This document shows positions 1-6,755 of a stretch of DNA of 10,758 bases, in pieces. A program made the translations under genes and the position numbers. Positions within the stretch are counted from its first letter, which is position 1; every line of letters starts with the position of its first letter. The notes under the pieces are model-generated. The model was not told the origin of the DNA. It ran no database searches and was given only the letters and a program-made list of their open reading frames with translations. The stretch comes from Saprospiraceae bacterium (GTDB taxonomy: Bacteria; Bacteroidota; Bacteroidia; Chitinophagales; Saprospiraceae), in contig JALVEG010000301.1 in the NCBI GenBank assembly GCA_027031145.1, positions 1 through 10,758 on the forward strand. The letters are read 5' to 3'.

Positions 1-1
1 A

Positions 2-328
2 AAAATCTTATCTTACGGAGCATCTTTATATGTACGTTTTATTACTTTGATGAATATTAAAGATCCTACTGCCGGTTTTGTTTGTTACAAAAGGGAAGTT
101 TTGGAAACACTGGATTTGGATAAAATTACTTTTATAGGATATGCTTTTCAAATAGAAATGAAATTTGCAGCCTGGACATTAGGTTTTCGCCTTAAAGAAG
201 TACCTATTGTATTTACCGATAGAGTAGAGGGAGTATCCAAAATGAGCAGTAATATCATAGGAGAAGCTGTGTGGGGCGTTCTCAAAATGAAATGGCTTAG
301 CTTTTTTAAATCATATTGGAAAAGATAA
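2..328 (+). CDS. Polyprenol-phosphate mannosyltransferase-like GT2 glycosyltransferase, C-terminal fragment
   Basis: This is the 3' end of a family 2 glycosyltransferase of the dolichyl/polyprenyl-phosphate mannose synthase type, which transfers a sugar from a nucleotide donor to a lipid phosphate at the cytoplasmic membrane face. The frame is open from base 2, so the start codon and the N-terminal donor-binding half lie outside the window. About 108 residues are visible. They contain the order typical of the family's C-terminal half: SYGASLYVRF, then IKDPTAGFVCYKREVLE, GYAFQIEMKFAAWTLGF, EVPIVFTDR and GVSKMSSNII. TTG 47 and ATG 50 occur inside conserved sequence and are not credible starts. 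There is no hydrophobic C-terminal extension, so this is the short catalytic-only form. It ends 6 bases from the convergent lipoprotein gene with no visible terminator between them. Family assignment is firm; the exact donor sugar is not shown. Confidence 0.88.
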   Translation, partial: KILSYGASLYVRFITLMNIKDPTAGFVCYKREVLETLDLDKITFIGYAFQIEMKFAAWTLGFRLKEVPIVFTDRVEGVSKMSSNIIGEAVWGVLKMKWLSFFKSYWKR

Positions 329-334
329 AACATA

Positions 335-1453
335 TTATTTTACCGGCAATTCTTTCCATTTTTCCCAATTATAATATGATTTTCTACGTTTTCCATCTCC
401 ATCTTTAATACCCGTGTCTTTCCAAACCTTAAAAATAAACGGTGGATTAGAAAATTTTTCATAAAGCATATCATAATCCCTATAAACAAACCAACAGACA
501 AATTTCGCCCCCATCTCATTCAATCTGTTAAACATCAACTGAGTATAATCTTTCTGCGATTCCTCAGTACCTTTAATATATACTCCGATAGTATCCATTA
601 TCAAATCTTCTGCGATATAGCCTGTTTCGGAAATCGCAAAAGGTTTATCGGGATCCAAATCTCTCATCTCATATAACCAATCCTGTGAAATATTTTTCAC
701 TTCAGCGTTTCGCTTAGGATACTTATATTGCCAATAAGGATATGTACTCACAGCAATCATATCCGTATATGGCAACAACTCCCTGCTTAAATCAAGAAGT
801 TCTTTTTTGGATTTATTAAATGATTGATCCTGCATTGTTTGCAAAATAGGAATATCAGGAAATTCCTTTTTTAAAGTATGATAAACAGTATCTGCAAAAT
901 TCAAATAACTATGCCATTTTGTAGTATTTCTTTTAAAACTTGCATTGATCTCAATAGCAAAAGCAAAATAATCAGGCTTAGCATATTCAATAACATTTCT
1001 ACAAAAATTCAAATATGCTTTAATAACCTCAGGATCATCAAATGATTTGGAATTCCATTTATCAGGCAATGGAAGATCTTCCCCATCAGCACTCCAATAG
1101 TTTGCAAGATCTTCTCTTGTAGTACTTGTGATTGCAATAGTTTGAAATAATTTATGTCCGGGAATATCGGATTTTCTAACCAAATCATTTTTTACAAACT
1201 CAGGCAATTCATCTTTCAGAGATTCGTCCCAGGGAATGCCCTTGTCAAAATGATTGAGATAAATATCTCCCAGTATCACCACTTCTCTAAATACGGTATC
1301 AACTGATTCCAAACTCAAATCATAAGGGAATCCTGTAAATCCCATATAAAATGAGCGTGAATCCGGAATAGATTCATCTATTTTGATATCATCATTACAT
1401 GAATAAAACAGATTTATGAATACAATCAATAAAAATATAATCAATTTCTTCAT
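335..1453 (-). CDS. Surface-type lipoprotein with GH53-like TIM-barrel glycosidase domain
   Basis: The product has 372 residues. Residues 1-18 form a lipoprotein signal peptide (K2-K3, hydrophobic 4-16, lipobox F-Y-S before Cys19). N-D-D follows Cys19; acidic residues right after the lipidated Cys are typical of Bacteroidota lipoproteins exported to the cell surface. Residues about 35-345 look like a clan GH-A barrel, closest by eye to family 53 endo-1,4-beta-galactanases. FAIEIN (E168) sits where the beta-4 acid/base motif is expected, and AISETGY (E276) where the beta-7 nucleophile motif (ETGY) is expected. STYPYW (236-241) and CWFVYRD (320-326) fit late barrel strands. Oddly, the residue before E168 is Ile rather than the Asn normal in clan GH-A. 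The gene lies 63 bases downstream of the dehydrogenase gene and could be co-transcribed with it. Substrate is not determinable; a divergent or non-catalytic barrel is possible. Confidence 0.72.
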   Translation of the reverse strand: MKKLIIFLLIVFINLFYSCNDDIKIDESIPDSRSFYMGFTGFPYDLSLESVDTVFREVVILGDIYLNHFDKGIPWDESLKDELPEFVKNDLVRKSDIPGHKLFQTIAITSTTREDLANYWSADGEDLPLPDKWNSKSFDDPEVIKAYLNFCRNVIEYAKPDYFAFAIEINASFKRNTTKWHSYLNFADTVYHTLKKEFPDIPILQTMQDQSFNKSKKELLDLSRELLPYTDMIAVSTYPYWQYKYPKRNAEVKNISQDWLYEMRDLDPDKPFAISETGYIAEDLIMDTIGVYIKGTEESQKDYTQLMFNRLNEMGAKFVCWFVYRDYDMLYEKFSNPPFIFKVWKDTGIKDGDGKRRKSYYNWEKWKELPVK

Positions 1454-1500
1454 CTATTTGGATTTTTATAAATCAACTCCTTTTTTACAACAACTCTTTG

Positions 1501-1528
1501 AGGAAACCTTTATAAATTAAGTTTTCCT
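1501..1528 (-). other. Weak stem-loop across the ydfG-like stop codon
   Basis: AGGAAA (1501-1506) pairs with TTTCCT (1523-1528), and after one mismatch CTT (1508-1510) pairs with AAG (1519-1521), leaving an 8-base loop. The hairpin spans the stop codon of the dehydrogenase gene (1517-1519) and sits between the two minus-strand genes. No U-run follows on the minus strand, so it is not an intrinsic terminator. It could be an RNA processing or stability element, or chance in AT-rich DNA. Confidence 0.25.
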
Positions 1529-2269
1529 GTTTAGAATATAATTTGATGCCTGTGCTGTTGGCAAAACCAATACATCTGCAATATTAACATGAGCAGGTCT
1601 TGAAACTATAAAATAAAGGATATCAGCCAGATCTTCAGGTTTTAATGCCTGAAATCCTTCATAAACTTTTTTCGCTTTCTCGACATCTCCTTTAAATCTC
1701 ACTACACTAAATTCGGTTTCCACAAAACCGGGATTTACTTCACCCACTCGTATTCCATATTTATTGAGATCAATACGCATTGCCTTAGAAATAGCATCTA
1801 CTGCAAATTTGCTGGCGCAATACACATTACCGTTTGGATAAACTCCTTTACCGGCTGTTGAGCCTATATTGATAATATGACCGGATTTTTTACTGACCAT
1901 ACCAGGCATAATAGCTTTTGAAACATATAGTAGCCCCTTGACATTAATATCCAGCATAGCTTCAAAATCATCGATATCCGCTTCATGAATTGGCTCCAGT
2001 CCATGAGCATTCCCCGCATTATTTATCAAAATATCAATTTCAGAAAACTCTTCCGGTAAATTTGTAAGAATTTCCATAACCTTTTTTCTGTCTCTGATAT
2101 CAAAACTTTCAATATGAACATCTGTTTTTTTACCCAATTCATTCTTTAATTCTTCCAGTCTTTCCTTCCGTCTTCCACACAAAATCAATCTAATACCTTC
2201 TGTTGCAAATTTGTATGCAGTTGCTTTACCTATTCCGCTGGTTGCGCCTGTTATCAATGCTGTTTTCAT
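1517..2269 (-). CDS. ydfG: NADP-dependent short-chain dehydrogenase, YdfG type (3-hydroxy acid / serine dehydrogenase)
   Basis: This is a classical short-chain dehydrogenase/reductase of 250 residues, the usual length. Visible motifs are the cofactor glycine motif TGATSGIG (7-14), the basic pair R33-R34 after beta-2 (favouring NADP over NAD), NNAG (83-86) and the tetrad N109, S137, Y150, K154 (YCASK). The C-terminal part, PGFVETEFSVVRFKGD (180-195) followed by KPEDLADILYF and RPAHVNI, closely recalls E. coli YdfG. That enzyme oxidises 3-hydroxy acids such as L-serine and allothreonine and reduces malonic semialdehyde. The protein should be cytosolic and tetrameric by family precedent. The ATG at 2269 is the natural start, because the Rossmann strand follows at once; there is no Shine-Dalgarno sequence. 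A promoter-like pair lies upstream and the lipoprotein gene follows 63 bases downstream. Family is certain; the substrate is inferred from similarity. Confidence 0.9.
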   Translation of the reverse strand: MKTALITGATSGIGKATAYKFATEGIRLILCGRRKERLEELKNELGKKTDVHIESFDIRDRKKVMEILTNLPEEFSEIDILINNAGNAHGLEPIHEADIDDFEAMLDINVKGLLYVSKAIMPGMVSKKSGHIINIGSTAGKGVYPNGNVYCASKFAVDAISKAMRIDLNKYGIRVGEVNPGFVETEFSVVRFKGDVEKAKKVYEGFQALKPEDLADILYFIVSRPAHVNIADVLVLPTAQASNYILNRKT

Positions 2270-2337
2270 ATTTATATTTTTTAAACCAAGGTTATTACTA
2301 CCCTGTTTTAGCTATCAAAAATTTATTTTTACATATT

Positions 2338-2366
2338 CAAATGTACAAATTATTTTTTTATCTAAA
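2338..2366 (-). promoter_or_regulatory. Candidate Bacteroidota-type promoter of the ydfG-like gene
   Basis: Read on the minus strand, TACATTTG (2345 to 2338) matches the Bacteroidota -7 consensus TAnnTTTG exactly. An imperfect -33 box TTTA (2366 to 2363) lies 17 bases upstream. Transcription would start near 2331, giving a leader of roughly 60 bases. The -33 box is off consensus and such strings also arise by chance in AT-rich DNA. Confidence 0.4.
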
Positions 2367-2404
2367 TATTTTTTTTAAATAAATAATAGAATCATAAACT
2401 TTTC

Positions 2405-2451
2405 AGTACTATTAATCGTTCTATTAGTAATACTGTTATTAGTATTATTAA
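2405..2451 (+). promoter_or_regulatory. Inverted and direct repeats before the antitoxin, candidate TA operator
   Basis: An inverted repeat with 11-base arms and one mismatch lies at 2424-2434 and 2441-2451: TTAGTAATACT, six-base spacer, AGTATTATTAA. The inner 7 bases match perfectly. A further half-site AGTACTATTA (2405-2414) differs by one base from AGTATTATTA (2441-2450), and ATTAGTA occurs directly at 2423-2429 and 2438-2444. The array ends 21 bases before the antitoxin ATG, the position expected for an autoregulatory operator bound by Phd/YefM antitoxin. No clear TAnnTTTG promoter was found beside it. Operator function is inferred from position and symmetry. Confidence 0.45.
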
Positions 2452-2472
2452 AAATGCGATAAAATTGATGTT

Positions 2473-2724
2473 ATGATAATCACAGCAAATGAATTAAAAA
2501 CAAAAGGCGTAAAAGCAATTGAAAAAAAAATAAAAGAAGATGAAAGAATACTCTTAACAGTTAGAGGTAAAGCCAAATATGTCGTGATGTCAGTAGAAGA
2601 ATATGACAAAATGAGAGAAGCCGAACTTGACTTAGCTATAATACAAATAAATAAAGAAATAGAAGAGGGGAAATACACTATTGAAACTGCTGAAGAACAT
2701 GTTAAAAGATTATGGAATGATTAA
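2473..2724 (+). CDS. Type II antitoxin, Phd/YefM family
   Basis: This is an 83-residue antitoxin of the prevent-host-death/YefM type. The N-terminal half (about 1-50) carries the family pattern: ITANELKTKGVKAIEKKI, then ILLTVRGKAKYVVMSVEEYDKM. This forms the dimeric DNA-binding fold. The charged, helical C-terminal half (about 51-83, including EEGKYTIETAEEHVKRLWND) is the expected toxin-wrapping segment. Normally such proteins bind and neutralise the toxin and repress their own operon. The ATG at 2473 begins exactly at the conserved N-terminal strand; an ATG at 2468 is in another frame. No Shine-Dalgarno sequence is visible. The toxin start overlaps the last eight bases of this gene, so the two are probably translationally coupled. 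The pair sits alone between ydfG and rarA, as expected for a mobile addiction module without obvious flanking mobile elements. Confidence 0.88.
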   Translation: MIITANELKTKGVKAIEKKIKEDERILLTVRGKAKYVVMSVEEYDKMREAELDLAIIQINKEIEEGKYTIETAEEHVKRLWND

Positions 2725-2992
2725 ATTAATAACGACTTTAACATATGAAAAAAAGCTGGAAAAGTTTAAAAGAAAACATCCTAAGCTCAAAAATCAATAT
2801 AAAAAAACTCTTCTGACACTGACAACAGACCCTTACCATCCCTCTTTAAGATTACACAAACTCAAGGGTAAATTACAGGATTATTATTCTGTTTCCATCA
2901 ATATGCAGTACAGGATAATGTTGGATTTTATTATTCGTGAAGATAAAATAATCTTGATTGATATAGGTACACATGAGTATTTATATAGATAG
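2717..2992 (+). CDS. Type II toxin, RelE/YafQ-like mRNA interferase
   Basis: This is a 91-residue RelE/ParE-superfamily toxin. Key stretches are KFKRKHPKLKNQYKKTL (16-32), DPYHPSLRLHKLKGKL (38-53), YSVSINMQYRI (57-67) and the C-terminal LIDIGTHEYLYR (80-91). The last block, with H86 near the end, matches the YafQ-like branch, whose members cut mRNA on the ribosome; R66 and H86 are candidate functional residues. I chose ATG 2717 because the predicted first strand (MIKLITTLTY) begins there and the start overlaps the antitoxin stop. TTG 2681 or ATG 2699 would give 103 or 97 residues with a tail not typical of the family. The gene ends 15 bases before the convergent rarA stop. RelE-type ribosome-dependent RNase activity is a family inference; a ParE-like gyrase poison is less likely given the C-terminal His motif. 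Confidence 0.87.
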   Translation: MIKLITTLTYEKKLEKFKRKHPKLKNQYKKTLLTLTTDPYHPSLRLHKLKGKLQDYYSVSINMQYRIMLDFIIREDKIILIDIGTHEYLYR

Positions 2993-3007
2993 TGTTGATT
3001 ATCTCTA

Positions 3008-4279
3008 TCAAAACCTGTTTTTCCATTTCTTTCTCAACCAATTTTTTAATCGTTTTTCGCTATCATTGTCCTGAGGAACATAAAACGAACTGTTTTTAAG
3101 TTTTTCCGGTAAAAAATCCTGCTCCACAAAATTTCCCTTGTAACTGTGAGCATATTTATAATTCTTTCCATAACCGATATCTTTCATCAATTTGGTAGGT
3201 GCATTTCTCAAATGCAACGGGACAGGAATGTTTTTATTTCTTCGTACTGTTTCCTGCGCTTTGTCAATAGCCGCATAAGCGGAATTGCTTTTAGGACTGC
3301 TGGCAAGGTAAATTGCCGTTTGAGACATTATGATCCTGCCTTCCGGCAATCCTATCTTGTGTACCGCATCAAAACAGGTATTTGCCATCAATAATGCATT
3401 GGGATTTGCCAGTCCGATATCCTCAGCTGCCAAAATGATCATTCGCCGGCAGATAAATTTGGGATCTTCACCTCCTTCGATCATACGTGCAAGATAATAC
3501 ACCGCTGCATCCGGATCACTACCTCTTACCGACTTTATAAAGGCAGATATAATATCATAATGCTGTTCACCCGATTTATCGTAGAGTTCAAAATTGCTTT
3601 GAATACTTTTGGAAACCAAATCATTTGTAACAATCACTTCTTCATCCGGTTTATGACTTTGAACTACTATTTCCAGTGAATTGTACAATTTTCTGGCATC
3701 TCCGCCCGAAAACATCAAAAGAGCTTCCGGTTCCTTAATTTTTATATTTTTTTTTGATAAAATAGTATCTTCTTTGATAGCTTTATCCAATAATTGAATC
3801 AAATGGCTTTTCTCAAGATGCTTCAAAACAAATACCTGGCATCTTGACAATAAAGCTGAAATAACTTCAAACGAAGGATTTTCAGTAGTAGCGCCAATCA
3901 AAGTAATAATTCCTCTCTCAACACTTCCCAGCAAAGCATCCTGTTGTGATTTATTGAATCTGTGTATTTCATCAATGAACAGAATCGGTCCTGTTCCGGT
4001 GTTATTTATTATTTGTTCTGCCCTTGCAATAGCCTCTCTAATATCTTTTACTCCCGAATTAATAGCTGATAATTGAATAAACTCTCTGTCAAGTTTATTT
4101 GCAATAATATTTGCAAGAGTTGTTTTTCCTGTTCCGGGAGGTCCCCAAAATATCATTGAAGGAATGTGTCCGGCTTCTATAGTTTTTCTCAAAATAGAAT
4201 CCACACCAATTAAATGGTCCTGTCCCAGATAATCATCCAGATTTTTTGGTCTCATTCGTTCAGCTAAAGGTACAGACAT
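3008..4279 (-). CDS. rarA: Replication-associated recombination protein A (RarA/MgsA), AAA+ ATPase
   Basis: The product has 423 residues, near the family length (E. coli RarA 447). It is a clamp-loader-related AAA+ ATPase, tetrameric in known members, that acts at stalled or gapped replication forks. Motifs with the start at 4279 are: PLAERMRPKNLDDYLGQDHL (4-23), Walker A GPPGTGKTT (46-54), Walker B LFIDEIH (100-106), sensor 1 GATTENPSFE (129-138), arginine finger R146 in SRC, and sensor 2 region GGDARKLYN (192-200). The C-terminal tetramerisation part includes GSDPDAAVYYLARMIEGGEDP (253-273), AAEDIGLANP and the terminal HLRNAPTKLMKDIGYG. The frame could extend upstream to 4360, but those 27 residues are hydrophobic, non-conserved and overlap promoter-like sequence, so I start at MSVPLAERMRP. 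Divergent from the pseudo-helicase gene across 100 bases. Identification is very secure. Confidence 0.97.
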   Translation of the reverse strand: MSVPLAERMRPKNLDDYLGQDHLIGVDSILRKTIEAGHIPSMIFWGPPGTGKTTLANIIANKLDREFIQLSAINSGVKDIREAIARAEQIINNTGTGPILFIDEIHRFNKSQQDALLGSVERGIITLIGATTENPSFEVISALLSRCQVFVLKHLEKSHLIQLLDKAIKEDTILSKKNIKIKEPEALLMFSGGDARKLYNSLEIVVQSHKPDEEVIVTNDLVSKSIQSNFELYDKSGEQHYDIISAFIKSVRGSDPDAAVYYLARMIEGGEDPKFICRRMIILAAEDIGLANPNALLMANTCFDAVHKIGLPEGRIIMSQTAIYLASSPKSNSAYAAIDKAQETVRRNKNIPVPLHLRNAPTKLMKDIGYGKNYKYAHSYKGNFVEQDFLPEKLKNSSFYVPQDNDSEKRLKNWLRKKWKNRF

Positions 4280-4293
4280 AAATATATTTTTAT

Positions 4294-4301
4294 CAAAGTT
4301 A
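4294..4301 (-). promoter_or_regulatory. Candidate -7 box for rarA
   Basis: Read on the minus strand, TAACTTTG (4301 to 4294) is an exact match to the Bacteroidota -7 consensus TAnnTTTG. It lies 14 bases before the chosen rarA ATG, so the leader would be only about 10 bases. A second match, TAATTTTG (4323 to 4316), could give a longer leader. Neither has a convincing TTTG box at 19-21 bases upstream, so this is a partial signal. Confidence 0.38.
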
Positions 4302-4340
4302 AAAAAATAAACTATCAAAATTATATATATTGTAATATTT

Positions 4341-4373
4341 TTTAATATCATTACAAACAATGTATTATCTTTG
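4341..4373 (+). promoter_or_regulatory. Candidate promoter for the pseudo-helicase/nuclease pair, leaderless or nearly so
   Basis: TATCTTTG (4366-4373) matches the -7 consensus TAnnTTTG exactly. An imperfect -33 box TTTA (4341-4344) lies 21 bases upstream. The ATG at 4380 comes only 6 bases after the -7 box, about where transcription should begin. If this promoter is used, the mRNA would have almost no 5' leader. No Shine-Dalgarno sequence precedes the ATG, which is consistent with this. Confidence 0.42.
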
Positions 4374-4379
4374 CATATT

Positions 4380-6755
4380 ATGATTTATACTCTTGACAAA
4401 TATCAAACTGCAGGATTGGAGTTAATAGAAAACTCTTCTTTATTGGTATTGCATGGAAATAAATCTTCGGGAAAATCATATCTGTTGCGGTATTATATTT
4501 ACAAACTTTGGAAACAGGGCAAAAAAGCTCTTGTAATAGTACCTGATACGGAAAAGGCAAATTTATTTCAAAAGCATTTAGGTGCATTTGATCTGATAAA
4601 ATACAGCATAATCTTAGATAGTAATGAGAATTTATCACAAAAAAATATAGCGAAAATAAGAAGTCTGTATAAGGAAGAAAAAATTGAAATTACAAAGACA
4701 GATTTGAATGTAAATAAACTTTTGTATGATACGATATCAAGCAAGCTTTACAAACATTATGGTATTTTAAATAAAAAATTACTTGGAGAACAAAGTTTTA
4801 ATGATTTGATCATTATTAATTCCTTTGATAAAAGAGCTTTTGAAAATATTTATTTTAATCAAATAATCGAACCGGAAAAGTTCTCTTTCAATCTGGATGA
4901 ATACAATACATTAAAAGCAAATATAAAAACTGCGTTTGAACTTCAGGCAAAAGGCAAAAATGATATTGATGTGTATTTTTCTAAAAAGGCATATCAAAGT
5001 AATAGCCCCGAAAAATCATGGAACAAAATAAAAATTTGGATAGAAAATTCAAGGATACAAACCCTTAAAGCTATTCAGTATATTTCCGGTTTTCTCCAGG
5101 AACAAAGTTTTGTTCAATTTGAAATACAATGGAATAAGACAAAGGAAATTACGGAAGAAGCCGAAAAGATAATTACAACAATTGGAAAATTCAATTTGGT
5201 CTATGAAGATTTTGATCCGGATCAATCTGCATTCTTTGGGCTTGACAAACAGGTGAAACAAAAAAAAGAAGAGTATCAGCTTGCTTTGCAAAAAATCAGG
5301 ATTGAGTATAAAAATCTTATCAATAAATTATCTTCTATTGCTCTGTTAAAGAATCATTATACAATTCCTGATTCTGACGAGGAAGAACCGGAAAAAATAC
5401 TTATATCCCTTCAAAAATTGATAGATGATACTGAAATATTTGAAAAAATTATTCAGGTTTCTATCAAGAAGGAACTTAAAAGTATGAATTTCAGAAATAT
5501 AAAAAATGATTCACTTGATCTTCTGCAACAGGAGTTAACTTCTCTTTTTGAATTGTTAAATAACGGATATGCCATTAAGCAATGGGAAGATAATGCTTTT
5601 TCGATAAATAAACAATTGATATTTCTTGAAAACCTGCTTCATGATCTTAATTTGCTTGAAGGGCAAAAATATAATTTTCTGTTAAATTTTGAATGGAATA
5701 AATTTCTACATAGTCTGGATGACAAGTCTTTATATATAATAAAGATACTTAATATTTATCAACCGAAAAATTGGTTGATATTCTTTAAAAACTGGTTTGT
5801 TCAAAACCTTATTTTCAAATACAAACATTATCTCAATGATCATATTGACAGAGAATTGATTAATATATATCAGGTAAATGAAAAAAAACAACATTTGGAA
5901 TATATAAAATCAGCTAAAATATGGCAGAATAAGAGGGAAATATTATTAAATAATCTAAGTGACAAGTCAAATCAGATAAACAGGATATTTTCTCAAACGA
6001 ATATAGAAGTAAGTATTGATGATTTGTATGAAGAAAATGATGAATTTTTAAGTACATTTTTTCCTGTTCAAATAATTCCGGTTGATTCAATAAAAAATCT
6101 CCCTGAGAGTATTTTATCAAATTATGAAGTTGTTGTTTTTGAAAATGCTGATGAATATAAAAACGAAATAGGGATATTTTCAAAAATGATTGAAGGCAAA
6201 AAGAAACTTATTGCCATAGATGATAATGATAATCTTGTGAAAATAAATGAAGCGTTGATAAATGCTAATCCCAGTTCTAAGGTTGAGCATTTTGAGATTA
6301 AGGGATCTCATCAACAAGGAATGATCAATTTATTGGACATGAACTATACCGAAAGGTTATATGCTGCAAGAAATATTGCTCATTTAATGCAAACAGCAAA
6401 TAGTAAAATAAAAATCTACCAGATAAAGGGAATTGTGATTTTTTCTGCTTTGGATGAAATTCTCAATAAGGTTTTGTTTAAAATACTGGAAAATACAGGA
6501 ATTAAAGAGATGAAGATTATAGATACTCCTTTTCATCTGTTAGTTGATAATCTGCTTGAAGTTAATAATAAACAAATCCTTATTACGCAAAACCATCTTT
6601 TAAATTATCATGAATACTCTGAAATTTTATGGCAATTGAATGCTTTGGAAAAAATCAGAAAAGCAGGATTAAAAATCGTTAATTTCAATACGTCCCAACT
6701 TTTTGATAAGCCTGTAAAAACTATCAAAGAATTTATCAGTAAAAATATTGTTTAA
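4380..6755 (+). CDS. Derived superfamily 1 helicase-like P-loop protein with degenerate C-terminal nuclease fold
   Basis: This 791-residue protein has no gene name I recognise. Residues 4-60 resemble an SF1 helicase core: Q motif LDKYQTAG (Q9), Walker A G26-NKSSGKS (K32), then GKKALVIVPDTEKANLFQKHL (48-67) as motif Ia. Residues about 170-560 are Lys/Glu-rich and helical, probably coiled coil, like the insertion in large DUF4011-type helicases. Motif II is expected at 584-592 but reads VVVFENADE, and motif III at 611-618 reads IAIDDNDN; both are off consensus. Motifs IV-VI are not recognisable. Residues 688-785 resemble the Vsr/MTES_1575 nuclease fold (D723, NYH 742-744, RKAGLKIVNF 760-769), but the second acidic motif is ITQN (735-738). 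I start at ATG 4380, since TTG 4371 lies in the -7 box. Its TAA abuts the ATG of the next gene. A DNA-binding ATPase or scaffold is inferred; family placement is by eye. Confidence 0.6.
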   Translation: MIYTLDKYQTAGLELIENSSLLVLHGNKSSGKSYLLRYYIYKLWKQGKKALVIVPDTEKANLFQKHLGAFDLIKYSIILDSNENLSQKNIAKIRSLYKEEKIEITKTDLNVNKLLYDTISSKLYKHYGILNKKLLGEQSFNDLIIINSFDKRAFENIYFNQIIEPEKFSFNLDEYNTLKANIKTAFELQAKGKNDIDVYFSKKAYQSNSPEKSWNKIKIWIENSRIQTLKAIQYISGFLQEQSFVQFEIQWNKTKEITEEAEKIITTIGKFNLVYEDFDPDQSAFFGLDKQVKQKKEEYQLALQKIRIEYKNLINKLSSIALLKNHYTIPDSDEEEPEKILISLQKLIDDTEIFEKIIQVSIKKELKSMNFRNIKNDSLDLLQQELTSLFELLNNGYAIKQWEDNAFSINKQLIFLENLLHDLNLLEGQKYNFLLNFEWNKFLHSLDDKSLYIIKILNIYQPKNWLIFFKNWFVQNLIFKYKHYLNDHIDRELINIYQVNEKKQHLEYIKSAKIWQNKREILLNNLSDKSNQINRIFSQTNIEVSIDDLYEENDEFLSTFFPVQIIPVDSIKNLPESILSNYEVVVFENADEYKNEIGIFSKMIEGKKKLIAIDDNDNLVKINEALINANPSSKVEHFEIKGSHQQGMINLLDMNYTERLYAARNIAHLMQTANSKIKIYQIKGIVIFSALDEILNKVLFKILENTGIKEMKIIDTPFHLLVDNLLEVNNKQILITQNHLLNYHEYSEILWQLNALEKIRKAGLKIVNFNTSQLFDKPVKTIKEFISKNIV

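Noticed and set aside
1501..1528. Terminator after the ydfG-like gene
   Set aside because: The stem is short with a mismatch, contains the stop codon and has no U-run after it. It is listed only as a weak stem-loop.
2270..2472. Small gene or RNA in the ydfG/antitoxin gap
   Set aside because: The stretch is poly-A/T-rich with stops in all frames and no stable fold by eye; only the promoter-like box and the repeat array stand out.
2681..2716. Longer toxin starting at TTG 2681 or ATG 2699
   Set aside because: The added 12 or 6 residues fall inside the antitoxin gene and precede the usual first strand of the RelE fold; ATG 2717 fits family length and the 8-base overlap.
2985..3008. Hairpin between toxin and rarA as a terminator
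   Set aside because: Only ATAGA/TCTAT pairs (5 bp, AT-rich) with mismatches inside and no T-run on either strand.
4280..4360. N-terminal extension of RarA starting at 4360
   Set aside because: The extra 27 residues are hydrophobic and unlike RarA, whose conserved start is PLAERMRP. They also overlap promoter-like boxes.
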